Source: Pelagibacterium flavum (lineage in GTDB: Bacteria; Pseudomonadota; Alphaproteobacteria; Rhizobiales; Devosiaceae). Taken from it: DNA of 64,000 nt. Position numbers and translations under genes: made by a program. Within the stretch, counting starts at the first letter, position 1. Every line of letters begins with the position of its first letter. The notes under the pieces were generated by a model. It saw nothing but the letters and a program-made list of their open reading frames with translations, ran no database searches and had not been told where the DNA came from. The stretch spans positions 3,866,457 through 3,930,456 of the forward strand of contig NZ_CP107716.1 of assembly GCF_025854335.1 (NCBI RefSeq). Reading direction: 5' to 3'. Below are positions 33,563-41,487 of the stretch, in pieces.

Positions 33563-34132
33563 TCATGTTTGCGACAGGGCCGGATCGATCCAGCCAATGT
33601 TCCCGTCGGCCCGGCGGTAAACCACATTCATGCCCCCATGTCCAGCGTGCCGGAACACAATTACATCGGACTGTGACAGATCGAGCTCCATGACGGCCTC
33701 ACCCACGCTCATTGTGCGCAGGTTGGAGGTCGCCTCGGCGATGACGGGAGGCGCGAAATCCTCATCGAGTTCGATATCGTCATCGGGCGCGGCCAAAACA
33801 TAGGCCGAATAGCCGTCGGCAGAGCCGTTGGTGCTGCGCCTGTGGTTCTTGAGCTTGCGCTTGTAGCGCCGGAGGCGCTTTTCGATATGGGTGGCCATGT
33901 CTTCATAGGCCGCAATGGCATCGTTGGCCGAGGCTGTGGCCTGCAGCACGACGCCGGTATCGAGATGAATCATGCAATCGGCCTTGAACCCGATTCCTTC
34001 GGGCTCGAGGGTCAGGTGACCGTCATATCCTCCATCGAAATATTTCCCAACCACGGCATCGATCCGGTCGGTGGCGGTGCCACGGAGCGTTTCCCCGACG
34101 TCCATGTTTTTGCCAGATACACGCAAGCTCAT
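33563..34132 (-). CDS. hpf: Ribosome hibernation promoting factor, long form
   Basis: A 189-residue long HPF. The N-terminal S30AE domain (SLRVSGKNMDVGETLRGTATDRIDAVVGKYF to ATHIEKRLRRYKRKLKNHRR) blocks the decoding site, and the C-terminal dimerisation domain (MSVGEAVMELDLSQSDVIVFRHAGHGGMNVVYRRADGNIGWIDP) joins two ribosomes into 100S particles. ATG 34132 follows AGAGG and gives the family N-terminus. It is divergent from irr across a 359-bp gap. Normally hpf follows rpoN directly. Confidence 0.94.
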   Translation of the reverse strand: MSLRVSGKNMDVGETLRGTATDRIDAVVGKYFDGGYDGHLTLEPEGIGFKADCMIHLDTGVVLQATASANDAIAAYEDMATHIEKRLRRYKRKLKNHRRSTNGSADGYSAYVLAAPDDDIELDEDFAPPVIAEATSNLRTMSVGEAVMELDLSQSDVIVFRHAGHGGMNVVYRRADGNIGWIDPALSQT

Positions 34133-34491
34133 GATGGCCTCTTGGTCTGGTTTCGGATGCCCGGCACGGGAGCCATACCCTGTCTGCACCCTTTTTGTGT
34201 CGGGCACCTTGGAGTCTAGACCTCTTGGCTGACCCTTGGCAATCAGAACCGGGCCGGCGGCATCACTTTCAATTGGTGACGGTGGATAACAACGGGGCCA
34301 TACCCCCTGTTCCCTGACCTGGGACAATTTGCATATGGTATTTATTTTCAATGCCTTAATTGGCAAAATTACCAAGGTCACGGCAATTGTGCCGAGCCGC
34401 GAGGCAAGGGGATCGGGAGCGTTCTTGTGTCGGGGTGCCCCGACCGGTATAGTCCGGCCTATAATGGCAATTCCAAACGCTAAAAGAGCCA
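34133..34491. other. hpf-irr intergenic region (359 bp)
   Basis: No gene is visible. It holds the irr promoter (34425-34453), a CGGGG-TG-CCCCG palindrome (34431-34442) inside that promoter's spacer, and an AT-rich stretch at about 34335-34372 that could carry an iron-responsive site. This interval is also one of the two proposed inversion end points. Confidence 0.5.
34425..34453 (+). promoter_or_regulatory. Putative promoter of irr
   Basis: TTGTGT (34425-34430) and TATAGT (34448-34453), 17 bases apart. A second -10-like TATAAT occurs at 34460-34465 without a good -35. The spacer contains a 12-base palindrome. Confidence 0.5.
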
Positions 34492-34932
34492 ATGACTGCA
34501 ACGATTAAGGCCGAGGCGCATCCCTCACGCGGCCCCTGCCTGATGGCTGTGCTGCGCATGGCCGGGCTGCGGCCCACCCGCCAGCGGCTTGCGCTGGCCG
34601 AACTGCTGTTTTCCGGCCCGCACCGGCACGTCAACGCCGAGCAGCTCCATTCGGAGGCTGAAGGCGCGGGCGTTTCGGTTTCGCTGGCCACCATCTACAA
34701 CTCGCTGCACCAGTTCCGGCAGGCCGGGCTGCTGCGCGAAATTTCGGTGGACGCGGCGCGGTCCTATTTCGATACCGATACCACCGACCATCATCACTTC
34801 TTTATCGAGGATGAGCAGCGGATCGAGGACATTCCCTCCGATTCGATCAAGATTGCCGGAATTCCCGATGCGCCCGAAGGCATGAAGGTGACCCATATGG
34901 ACGTGATTGTTCGGGTCAAGCGCACCCAATAG
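34492..34932 (+). CDS. irr: Irr, iron response regulator of the Fur family
   Basis: Irr is the heme-responsive Fur-family regulator that controls iron uptake, heme synthesis and iron storage in Hyphomicrobiales. The 146-residue product has the winged helix LRPTRQRLALAELLFSGPHRHVNAEQLHSEAEGAGVSVSLATIYNSLHQF, the histidine cluster H100-H102 in DTDTTDHHHFFIEDEQRIEDIP, and no CxxC metal sites. HHH followed by FIEDE is typical of Irr rather than Fur. The N-terminal GCPWH heme motif of Bradyrhizobium Irr is absent, as in most other rhizobia. irr usually neighbours fabA; here fabA is 19 kb away. Confidence 0.92.
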   Translation: MTATIKAEAHPSRGPCLMAVLRMAGLRPTRQRLALAELLFSGPHRHVNAEQLHSEAEGAGVSVSLATIYNSLHQFRQAGLLREISVDAARSYFDTDTTDHHHFFIEDEQRIEDIPSDSIKIAGIPDAPEGMKVTHMDVIVRVKRTQ

Positions 34933-34964
34933 GGTTCACCGGGCGCCGCAGAGGTGACGGGCCA

Positions 34965-35105
34965 ATGAAACTGTTGCAGCTGGCCACTTTCCTTATGGCA
35001 ACCATCATGGTCAGCGCGTGCCAGACTACGACGCGGCCGGCTGCGGCCGGGCACGACTGCGTGGTCACCCCTTACGACATGGTGGAGTGCAACCTGGTCG
35101 AATGA
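34965..35105 (+). CDS. 46-residue putative lipoprotein
   Basis: A short frame starting ATG 34965 with GAGG ten bases upstream encodes MKLLQLATFLMATIMVSAC, a compact signal peptide ending in the lipobox VSAC (lipid-bearing C19), then QTTTRPAAAGHDCVVTPYDMVECNLVE. Two further cysteines (C32, C42) could form a disulfide. It lies 32 bases after irr on the same strand, so it may be co-transcribed with it. Very small lipoproteins of this type are often missed in annotation. Function unknown. Confidence 0.6.
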   Translation: MKLLQLATFLMATIMVSACQTTTRPAAAGHDCVVTPYDMVECNLVE

Positions 35106-35121
35106 CCGGGATCGGTCGCGG

Positions 35122-35697
35122 TCAGTCGAAGACTTCGCCTTCATAGACGCCCCAGAGCGCATCCTGGGCGACAAAGCCCTGATAGGATGTCGTGTGGCCA
35201 TCGGGACCGGTGTGGCTGAGGCGGATATTGCAGGTGGTGCCGGTGCAGGTGCTTACAGACACCAGCATCCTGGGGGACAGCCAGGCGCGGACCGCCGAAT
35301 CGGGGCTGGTGGCCACCCGCAAGGCGATCGCGCCCTCTTCCTGCCAGGGCGCGACAAGCGCAGTCCTGTCACCGACCACCAGGTTCTGGTGCACCCAGCC
35401 TTCATCGCCCTCCACATCGCGGATGCGGCGCCAGGTATCGAATTCAGCGGTGATTTCCACGGGAACGCCGGGGCGCACGAAGGTAAAGGCGATATCGTAA
35501 TTGGTGCCCGGCCCGACGCGGACATTGGTGGGGGCATTGCGCATGGAGACGAAGCGCGGAATGGGCAGGCCGCTCGAGGCGCCGACCTGTGCATTCTGGG
35601 CAAGCAGCGGAGTGACCGAAAACGCGGGAGCGCCAAGGGCCAGGACCAACACCAGAAGCAGGCGGAGCGGAACGAAGAAGCGCAAGATTTTACTCAT
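35122..35697 (-). CDS. SH3 domain-containing exported protein
   Basis: A 191-residue exported protein: signal peptide LRFFVPLRLLLVLVLALGAPAFSVTPLLAQ, then a bacterial SH3 (SH3_4) region GLPIPRFVSMRNAPTNVRVGPGTNYDIAFTFVRPGVPVEITAEFDTWRRIRDVEGDEGWVHQNLV, followed by a second SH3-like repeat with the cysteine pair TCTGTTCNIRL. Such proteins often bind cell-wall peptides. It is divergent from the 2-hydroxyacid dehydrogenase gene, a pairing common in Hyphomicrobiales. Start 35697 gives a normal signal peptide. Confidence 0.88.
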   Translation of the reverse strand: MSKILRFFVPLRLLLVLVLALGAPAFSVTPLLAQNAQVGASSGLPIPRFVSMRNAPTNVRVGPGTNYDIAFTFVRPGVPVEITAEFDTWRRIRDVEGDEGWVHQNLVVGDRTALVAPWQEEGAIALRVATSPDSAVRAWLSPRMLVSVSTCTGTTCNIRLSHTGPDGHTTSYQGFVAQDALWGVYEGEVFD

Positions 35698-35840
35698 GAA
35701 ACAGGCTGGATGCGGCACCGGCATGCGCGGCAGGACTTTGCAGCACGGCGCTTTTTCCCTAACAGTAATCGCGCGACCTTAATGGTCGCTGAAAATCACA
35801 AAGAACGGTGCCGGAGCTAGTCTGCAATAATGGTGATCGT

Positions 35841-36848
35841 GTGACCCGGGACCGGGCCAAAATCGTGGTTTCCCGCCGCCTGCCCGAGCCGGTCGAGGCG
35901 CGCATGGCGGCGCTGTTCAATGTCGAATTCAACGCGACCGACACCCCGCTCGATTCCACGGCGCTTCTGAGCGCACTCAAGGGGGCCGAGGTTCTGGTTT
36001 CCTCGATCACCGACCGCATCGATTCGGAGTTCATTGCCCAGATGCCCGCGGGCGTCAAACTGATCGCCCAGTTCGGCAACGGGTTCGACAACATCAATAT
36101 CGAAGCCGCCCACGCGGCGGGGATAACCGTGACCAATACGCCCTCGGTTCTGACCGAGGATACAGCCGATATGGCCATGGCGCTGATGCTGAGCGTGCCC
36201 CGACGGGTGACCGAGGGCGCGCGGGTGCTGCTCAAGGACGGGACATGGCCGGGCTGGTCGCCCACATGGATGCTGGGGCGGCGGCTGGGCGGCAAGGCGC
36301 TGGGAATTGTCGGGCTGGGCCGGATCGGCACGGCCGTGGCGCGGCGGGCCAAGGCCTTCGGGCTGTCGATCCATTACTGCGGGCGCACGCGCAAGGCGCC
36401 GCAAATCGAGGAATCGCTGGGAGCGACCTATTGGGCCTCGCTCGACGAGATGGTCGAACATGTCGATATCATCTCGCTGCACACACCCCATACGCGCGAC
36501 ACTGTCGATATCCTTTCGGCCGACCGCATGAAGCGGCTCAAGCCGGGGGCCTTCGTGGTCAATGTCTCCCGCCCCGAACTGGTGGACGAGTACGCATTGG
36601 CCGATCTCGTGGCATCGGGGCATCTTTCAGGCGCGGCGCTGGATGTTTTCGAACACAAGAGGGGGGTCAACCCCAAGCTGGTCGAGCTGGCCCGGGCGGA
36701 CAAGGTGATGCTGACCCCGCATATGGGCTCGGCAACGCTGGAAGCGCGCATCGAGATGGGCGAGACGGTGATCGTCAATATCCGCACGTTCCTCGACGGC
36801 CACACGCCGCCGCATCGCGTGCTGCCCGAGGGGCGGTCGCCGCTCTAG
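35841..36848 (+). CDS. D-2-hydroxyacid dehydrogenase (glycerate/glyoxylate reductase type)
   Basis: A 335-residue NAD(P)H-dependent dehydrogenase. Catalytic domain: KLIAQFGNGFDNINIEAA and TNTPSVLTEDTADMAMALML. Nucleotide domain: LGGKALGIVGLGRIGTAVARRAKAFGL, the GxGxxG motif. The catalytic residues follow in NVSRPELVDEYAL (arginine) and LTPHMGSATLEARIEMGE (histidine). The acidic catalytic residue lies in GAALDVFEHKRGVNP. GTG 35841 gives the N-terminus usual for the family; a GTG at 35808 would add 11 residues. Likely substrates are glyoxylate or hydroxypyruvate. It stands alone. Confidence 0.9.
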   Translation: MTRDRAKIVVSRRLPEPVEARMAALFNVEFNATDTPLDSTALLSALKGAEVLVSSITDRIDSEFIAQMPAGVKLIAQFGNGFDNINIEAAHAAGITVTNTPSVLTEDTADMAMALMLSVPRRVTEGARVLLKDGTWPGWSPTWMLGRRLGGKALGIVGLGRIGTAVARRAKAFGLSIHYCGRTRKAPQIEESLGATYWASLDEMVEHVDIISLHTPHTRDTVDILSADRMKRLKPGAFVVNVSRPELVDEYALADLVASGHLSGAALDVFEHKRGVNPKLVELARADKVMLTPHMGSATLEARIEMGETVIVNIRTFLDGHTPPHRVLPEGRSPL

Positions 36849-36856
36849 GTTTAGGC

Positions 36857-37282
36857 CTAAAGATAGCCCGTCACTGAAGGCGCCTGCATTTGCTGATCGT
36901 GCAGACCGTCTTCATAGACGATGGGGGCGGCATCGAGCTCTTCGGGCGTCACGTCATCCAGCGTGGACACGTTGACGGCGTGGAACCAGCCGTTGAAGGG
37001 CTCGAATTCGAGGTAGCCGCGCGAGAAGACCTGTGTGCCGCATTTCGTGCAGAACATGTGATCGATCGTGCCTTCCGGCCATGAGGACGGGTCGGCGGCG
37101 TAGTGGCCGATATGGGCTTGGCCCCCGGTTACAACGACGGAATCGCCATAGACGAAGGCCTTGCGGTAGCCGGTCTTGAAGCAATAGGTGCAATTGCATT
37201 TCCGGATGCCCTCATCGAGATCAAGAGGGGCGGTAAAGCGGACGGCGCCGCAGTGGCATGAGCCGGAATGGGTCTTTTTCAT
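36857..37282 (-). CDS. GFA family zinc-binding protein (first)
   Basis: A 141-residue glutathione-dependent formaldehyde-activating (GFA/CENP-V) family protein. The zinc ligands are visible as SCHCGAVRF, CNCTYCFKTG and FCTKCGTQVFSRG. Few members have proven activity, and many scavenge or sense small molecules. It follows an alpha/beta hydrolase gene by ten bases on the same strand, in a run with YciI. A second GFA protein is at 48655. Confidence 0.9.
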   Translation of the reverse strand: MKKTHSGSCHCGAVRFTAPLDLDEGIRKCNCTYCFKTGYRKAFVYGDSVVVTGGQAHIGHYAADPSSWPEGTIDHMFCTKCGTQVFSRGYLEFEPFNGWFHAVNVSTLDDVTPEELDAAPIVYEDGLHDQQMQAPSVTGYL

Positions 37283-37291
37283 CGGGGTGCC

Positions 37292-38080
37292 TCAGGAGAA
37301 AAATTCAATGATGAGCGGTGCGATGATTTCGGGGGCCGGGCCATGGCCCTGGCCGGGCAGGGTCTTGCGCGTTGCACTGGGGAGCGAGCTGGCGGCGGTG
37401 TCGGCGCCGGCGGCCATGAAATCGAAACTCTGATCGCCGTTGACGACGAGGACCGGTTGAGCAATGCCGCGCCAACGGACCTTCATGTCGGTTTTTGTGG
37501 CCTCGGCCATGACGCGGAAATCATGGGCAATGGTGGTTCCAACGCTGGCGAAACCGGCCCATTGCGGGCTTTGCTTGAAGCCCTCGACGTGCTCGGGCGG
37601 GGTGCCGACCGAGAGCATGAAGGCTTCCATGGCACCAGCTCCGTCGCCACGGGCCTTGAAGGCCTCCATTTCGGCAAGGTCGGCGAAAGCCTCGTCTTTC
37701 GATTGCGCGGTGTCGATGGGCGGCTCGTAGCAGATGACCCGCGTGACCTTGCGGGGAAGGGAGGCGGCGGCCTCCAGAGCCAGGACGGCGCCCGAGCTCA
37801 TGCCATAGAGCATGGCAGAACCGCCGAGCGCATCGATCAGGGCTTCGATGTCTTCGATCTCGCGGTTGACGGCGTAAGGCTCGGTGCTGCCGCTTTCTCC
37901 GCGCCCGCGGCGGTCGTAGAGCACGGACGTGAAACGCTGGGCCAGGAGATCGGCCAGCCTGGGGGTATCGGCATCGACGGCGCGATACTGGGTCGCGCCG
38001 CCGACAAAGATCACGAGCGGGCCGGCTCCATGGGTCTCATAGCCGATAGAGGTGCCGTCGGCGGAGGTGACGTGAGGCAT
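37292..38080 (-). CDS. Alpha/beta hydrolase
   Basis: A 262-residue alpha/beta-fold hydrolase with the nucleophile elbow LYGMSSGAVLAL (Ser near residue 95), an acid in VVNGDQSFDF and the histidine in LPGQGHGPAPE, thus a full triad. LYDRRGRGESG follows strand beta-4. The substrate is unknown; the closest type is the esterase/haloperoxidase group. It begins two bases after the YciI-like gene stops and precedes a GFA gene, making a three-gene run. Confidence 0.9.
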   Translation of the reverse strand: MPHVTSADGTSIGYETHGAGPLVIFVGGATQYRAVDADTPRLADLLAQRFTSVLYDRRGRGESGSTEPYAVNREIEDIEALIDALGGSAMLYGMSSGAVLALEAAASLPRKVTRVICYEPPIDTAQSKDEAFADLAEMEAFKARGDGAGAMEAFMLSVGTPPEHVEGFKQSPQWAGFASVGTTIAHDFRVMAEATKTDMKVRWRGIAQPVLVVNGDQSFDFMAAGADTAASSLPSATRKTLPGQGHGPAPEIIAPLIIEFFS

Positions 38081-38082
38081 GG

Positions 38083-38508
38083 TCAGGCCCCCGATTTTTG
38101 CGCCGCGAGTTCGGCTTCGACCTTCTTGTGCTGCTCATAGCCTTCGCCTTCGGTGGCGAAATCTTCGAGCTCGTGCATCTGGCGGATTTCGAAACGATCC
38201 TGTCCGTGGGCGATGGGACATTTGGCAACCCAGTCAATGGCCTCCTGGAGCGAGGAGCAGTTCCAGATCCAGAACCCGGCGATCACTTCCTTGATTTCGG
38301 CAAAGGGGCCGTCGGTGACGATGGGTTTGCCGTCGGCAATTTGGACGCGGGCGCCCTTGGCGCTCGACATGAGGCCGGCGCCATCGACCAAGATTCCGGC
38401 CTTGACCAGTTCCTCGTTATACTTGCCCATTTCAAGCAGCAGGCCCTCCTGGGGTTCAACATCGGCCTCGGTGTCGGCGGAGGCTTTTATCATGACCATG
38501 AAGCGCAT
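38083..38508 (-). CDS. YciI-like (DGPF domain) protein
   Basis: A 141-residue protein of the YCII/DGPF family: [38 protein letters not shown] carrying the DGPF motif, and [13 protein letters not shown]. Related domains occur beside ECF sigma factors. No sigma gene is present here. Start ATG 38508 is the typical one. The gene heads yciI-hydrolase-GFA on the minus strand. Confidence 0.9.
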   Translation of the reverse strand: MRFMVMIKASADTEADVEPQEGLLLEMGKYNEELVKAGILVDGAGLMSSAKGARVQIADGKPIVTDGPFAEIKEVIAGFWIWNCSSLQEAIDWVAKCPIAHGQDRFEIRQMHELEDFATEGEGYEQHKKVEAELAAQKSGA

Positions 38509-38598
38509 TTTTTTCTCCCTTGAATGCGTGTCTGTTGCAAGGACGTTGCCCAACACGCCCTGCCGACATCTCATCACGATTTTTTTGCCGGCGACATG

Positions 38599-38630
38599 AA
38601 AAAACCCGGCGCTCCTTTCGGGGCGCCGGG
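38599..38630 (-). terminator. Rho-independent terminator of pnp
   Basis: On the minus strand CCCGGCGC (38623-38630) and GCGCCGGG (38605-38612) form an 8-bp stem, with a loop that can pair further, followed by six T residues. It lies 30 bases past the pnp stop. Confidence 0.9.
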
Positions 38631-38659
38631 CTGATCGTTTGGGAGAGAAGCGGGCCGGT

Positions 38660-40798
38660 TTATTCGGCGGCTTCGTCTTCCTTGGCCTTTTCCTTGCCGG
38701 TCTCCTGGTCGACGACCTTCATGGAGAGGCGAACCTTGCCGCGCTCGTCAAAGCCCAGGAGCTTGACCCAGACCTTGTCGCCTTCCTTGACGACGTCGGT
38801 GGTCTTGCCCACGCGCTCTTCGGCGAGCTGGGAGATGTGCACGAGACCGTCCTTGGCACCAAAGAAATTCACGAACGCGCCGAAATCGGCGGTCTTGACC
38901 ACGGTGCCCTGGTATATTTCGCCAACTTCGGGCTCGTCGGTGATCGACTTGATCCACTTGATGGCCGCATCGATCTGCTTGCCGTCCGAGGAGGAAACCT
39001 TGACCGTGCCATCGTCTTCGATGTTGATCTTGGCGCCGGTCTTTTCGACGATCTCACGGATCACCTTGCCGCCGGTGCCGATCACTTCACGGATCTTGTC
39101 GGTCGGGATTTTCAGGGTTTCGATGCGCGGGGCGAACTCGCCCACTTCGGAGCGTGCCGTGTCGATGGCCTTGGCCATTTCTTCAAGGATGTGCTTGCGC
39201 CCATTCTTGGCCTGGTCCAGAGCGATCTTCATGATCTCTTCGGTGATGCCGGCGATCTTGATGTCCATCTGCAGGCTTGTCACGCCGTCATGGGTGCCGG
39301 CGACCTTGAAGTCCATATCGCCCAGGTGATCTTCGTCACCGAGAATATCGGACAGGACAGCGAATTTTTCACCCTCGAGAATCAGGCCCATGGCGATGCC
39401 GGCGACGGCCTTCTTCATGGGAACGCCCGCATCCATGAGCGCCAGCGAGGTACCGCATACGGTCGCCATTGAGGACGAACCGTTGGATTCGGTGATCTCG
39501 GAGACTACGCGCAGGGTGTAGGGGAATTCTTCAGCCGAAGGACGGACCGGGTTGATGGCGCGCCAGGCGAGCTTGCCGTGGCCGATTTCGCGGCGTCCGG
39601 GCGAACCCATGCGGCCAGCTTCACCGACCGAATAGGGCGGGAAGTTGTAGTGCAGCAGGAAGTTCTGCTTGTAGGTGCCTTCGAGCGAATCGATGAACTG
39701 CTCATCGTCCGCCGTACCGAGCGTCGCAACGACCAGCGCCTGGGTTTCACCGCGGGTGAAGATGGCCGAGCCGTGGGTGCGGGGCAGGACGCCGACTTCG
39801 GAAACGATGGGACGGACCGTTTCGAGGTCGCGACCATCGATGCGGGTCTTGGTGTCGAGAATGTTCCAGCGCACGACCTTGGCCTGGAGCGACTTGAACA
39901 CCGCGCCGACCTGTTCGGGGGTGTAGGCCGCTTCGCCCTCTTCGGGGATGAAGTGGGCCTTGACCTTTGCCTTGACCGCGTCGACGGCGTCGTAGCGGGC
40001 CATCTTGTCGGTGTTCTTGTAGGCGTCGCGCAGCTCGGTTTCGATCAGCGCGAGCATTTCGGATTCGAGCGCGCTCATATCGGCGGGTTCGAACTCGCGG
40101 GGCTCCTTGGCAGCCAGCTCGGCAAGCTTGATGATCGCGTCGATCACCTTCTGGCTCTGCTGGTGGCCGAACATCACGGCGCCGAGCATGACCTCTTCGG
40201 ACAGCTCCTTGGCTTCCGATTCCACCATCAGAACGGCGTCGGCGGTGCCGGCCATAACGAGGTCGAGCTTGGAATCATCGCGGCGGTCGATGGGGAGGTT
40301 CAAAACATATTCGCCATCGACATAACCGACACGGGCCGCGCCGATCGGGCCCATGAAGGGCACGCCCGAAATGGTGAGCGCAGCGGAAGCGGCGACCATG
40401 GCGAGCACGTCGGGCTGGTTTTCCATATCGTGCTGGAGCACGGTGATGATGACCTGGGTCTCGTTCTTGTATCCGGCGGGGAACAGGGGACGGATCGGGC
40501 GGTCGATCAGGCGCGAGGTCAGGGTTTCGGCTTCGGTCGGGCGGCCTTCACGCTTGAAGTAACCGCCGGGGATCTTGCCGGCGGCAAAATACTTTTCCTG
40601 GTAGTTGACGGTCAGCGGGAAGAAATCGATGCCGGCCTTGGGCTGCTTGGCGGAAACAACGGTGGCCAGAACCACGGTTTCGCCCAGCGTGGCGAGCACG
40701 GCGCCATCGGCCTGACGGGCGACCTTGCCGGTTTCGAGCGTCAAGGGCTGTCCGCCCCAGTCGAGCTCGACTTTGTGGTGGTCGAAATTGATTGTCAT
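38660..40798 (-). CDS. pnp: Polyribonucleotide nucleotidyltransferase (PNPase)
   Basis: PNPase degrades RNA phosphorolytically from the 3' end as a trimer and is a degradosome partner. The 712-residue product has the first RNase PH domain ([41 protein letters not shown]), the second ([23 protein letters not shown] and [21 protein letters not shown]), a KH domain ([21 protein letters not shown]) and a C-terminal S1 domain ([33 protein letters not shown]). ATG 40798 has AAGGAATG before it; a longer frame to 40963 crosses the leader. rpsO is 266 bp upstream; a terminator follows. Confidence 0.97.
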   Translation of the reverse strand: MTINFDHHKVELDWGGQPLTLETGKVARQADGAVLATLGETVVLATVVSAKQPKAGIDFFPLTVNYQEKYFAAGKIPGGYFKREGRPTEAETLTSRLIDRPIRPLFPAGYKNETQVIITVLQHDMENQPDVLAMVAASAALTISGVPFMGPIGAARVGYVDGEYVLNLPIDRRDDSKLDLVMAGTADAVLMVESEAKELSEEVMLGAVMFGHQQSQKVIDAIIKLAELAAKEPREFEPADMSALESEMLALIETELRDAYKNTDKMARYDAVDAVKAKVKAHFIPEEGEAAYTPEQVGAVFKSLQAKVVRWNILDTKTRIDGRDLETVRPIVSEVGVLPRTHGSAIFTRGETQALVVATLGTADDEQFIDSLEGTYKQNFLLHYNFPPYSVGEAGRMGSPGRREIGHGKLAWRAINPVRPSAEEFPYTLRVVSEITESNGSSSMATVCGTSLALMDAGVPMKKAVAGIAMGLILEGEKFAVLSDILGDEDHLGDMDFKVAGTHDGVTSLQMDIKIAGITEEIMKIALDQAKNGRKHILEEMAKAIDTARSEVGEFAPRIETLKIPTDKIREVIGTGGKVIREIVEKTGAKINIEDDGTVKVSSSDGKQIDAAIKWIKSITDEPEVGEIYQGTVVKTADFGAFVNFFGAKDGLVHISQLAEERVGKTTDVVKEGDKVWVKLLGFDERGKVRLSMKVVDQETGKEKAKEDEAAE

Positions 40799-41020
40799 GA
40801 GACATTCCTTCTTGTGCGAAATCCATCCGGCGCGCGATGGACGCGCTGCCGGGTCATTCGCAAGTGGCGCCAGAGGCTGCCCTTCAAGTTTTCCGGAACA
40901 TGGACAAGATGGCGAGACACTCAGGCGACTATGTGAGTGTCCGGCGATCCTGCCATGCCCCATTTAAAAGGGCGCTTCCGGCAGAAGCAGCATCGGGCCC
41001 CATTGCCCAATGCTATACGA

Positions 41021-41053
41021 TGCGGGGCCGGCGAAAAAACCGCCGACCCCGCA
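41021..41053. promoter_or_regulatory. Strong hairpin between rpsO and pnp
   Basis: TGCGGGGCCGGCG (41021-41033) pairs with CGCCGACCCCGCA (41041-41053) with one mismatch. On the minus strand it falls 12 bases past the rpsO stop, with six T residues in its loop rather than after it. In E. coli the same gap holds an attenuating terminator and an RNase III site; a similar function is inferred. Confidence 0.55.
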
Positions 41054-41064
41054 CCAAAGTCAGT

Positions 41065-41334
41065 TTAGCGGCGGATGCCGAGCCGTTCGATCAGGCTCTG
41101 GTACCGCGCGTGGTCGCCGCGCTTGATATAGTCAAGAAGCGAACGGCGGGTCGAAACCAGCTTCAAAAGGCCACGACGGGAGTGATTGTCCTTGGCGTGG
41201 GTCTTGAAATGTTCGGTAAGGTTGGTGATCCGCTCGGTCAGGATGGCGACCTGAACTTCCGGAGACCCGGTATCGCCAGCTTTCGTCGCGTAATCCTTGA
41301 TGAGCTCAGCCTTGCGCTCAGCAGTAATCGACAT
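41065..41334 (-). CDS. rpsO: 30S ribosomal protein S15
   Basis: S15 binds 16S rRNA at an early assembly step. The 89-residue product starts [16 protein letters not shown] and contains [57 protein letters not shown] precedes ATG 41334. It is followed by a hairpin and pnp. Upstream, instead of truB, stands a sensor kinase gene. Confidence 0.98.
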   Translation of the reverse strand: MSITAERKAELIKDYATKAGDTGSPEVQVAILTERITNLTEHFKTHAKDNHSRRGLLKLVSTRRSLLDYIKRGDHARYQSLIERLGIRR

Positions 41335-41487
41335 CGTAAAATTCCTTTCAAAACAAGGAGTTGAGTGACGCCAAAACCGGGATGCCGTCCAGGAATGGCC
41401 GATCGAAGTGCAAAGGGAAACCCTTTTGCTGGCGCCCATATAGGGTATTGGGGGGCAAATGAGAAGTTTTTTCTCGTTTCCGGCCGA

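Noticed and set aside
39578..40936. 452-codon plus-strand frame opposite pnp
   Set aside because: Shadow of PNPase; composition-driven frame without homology.
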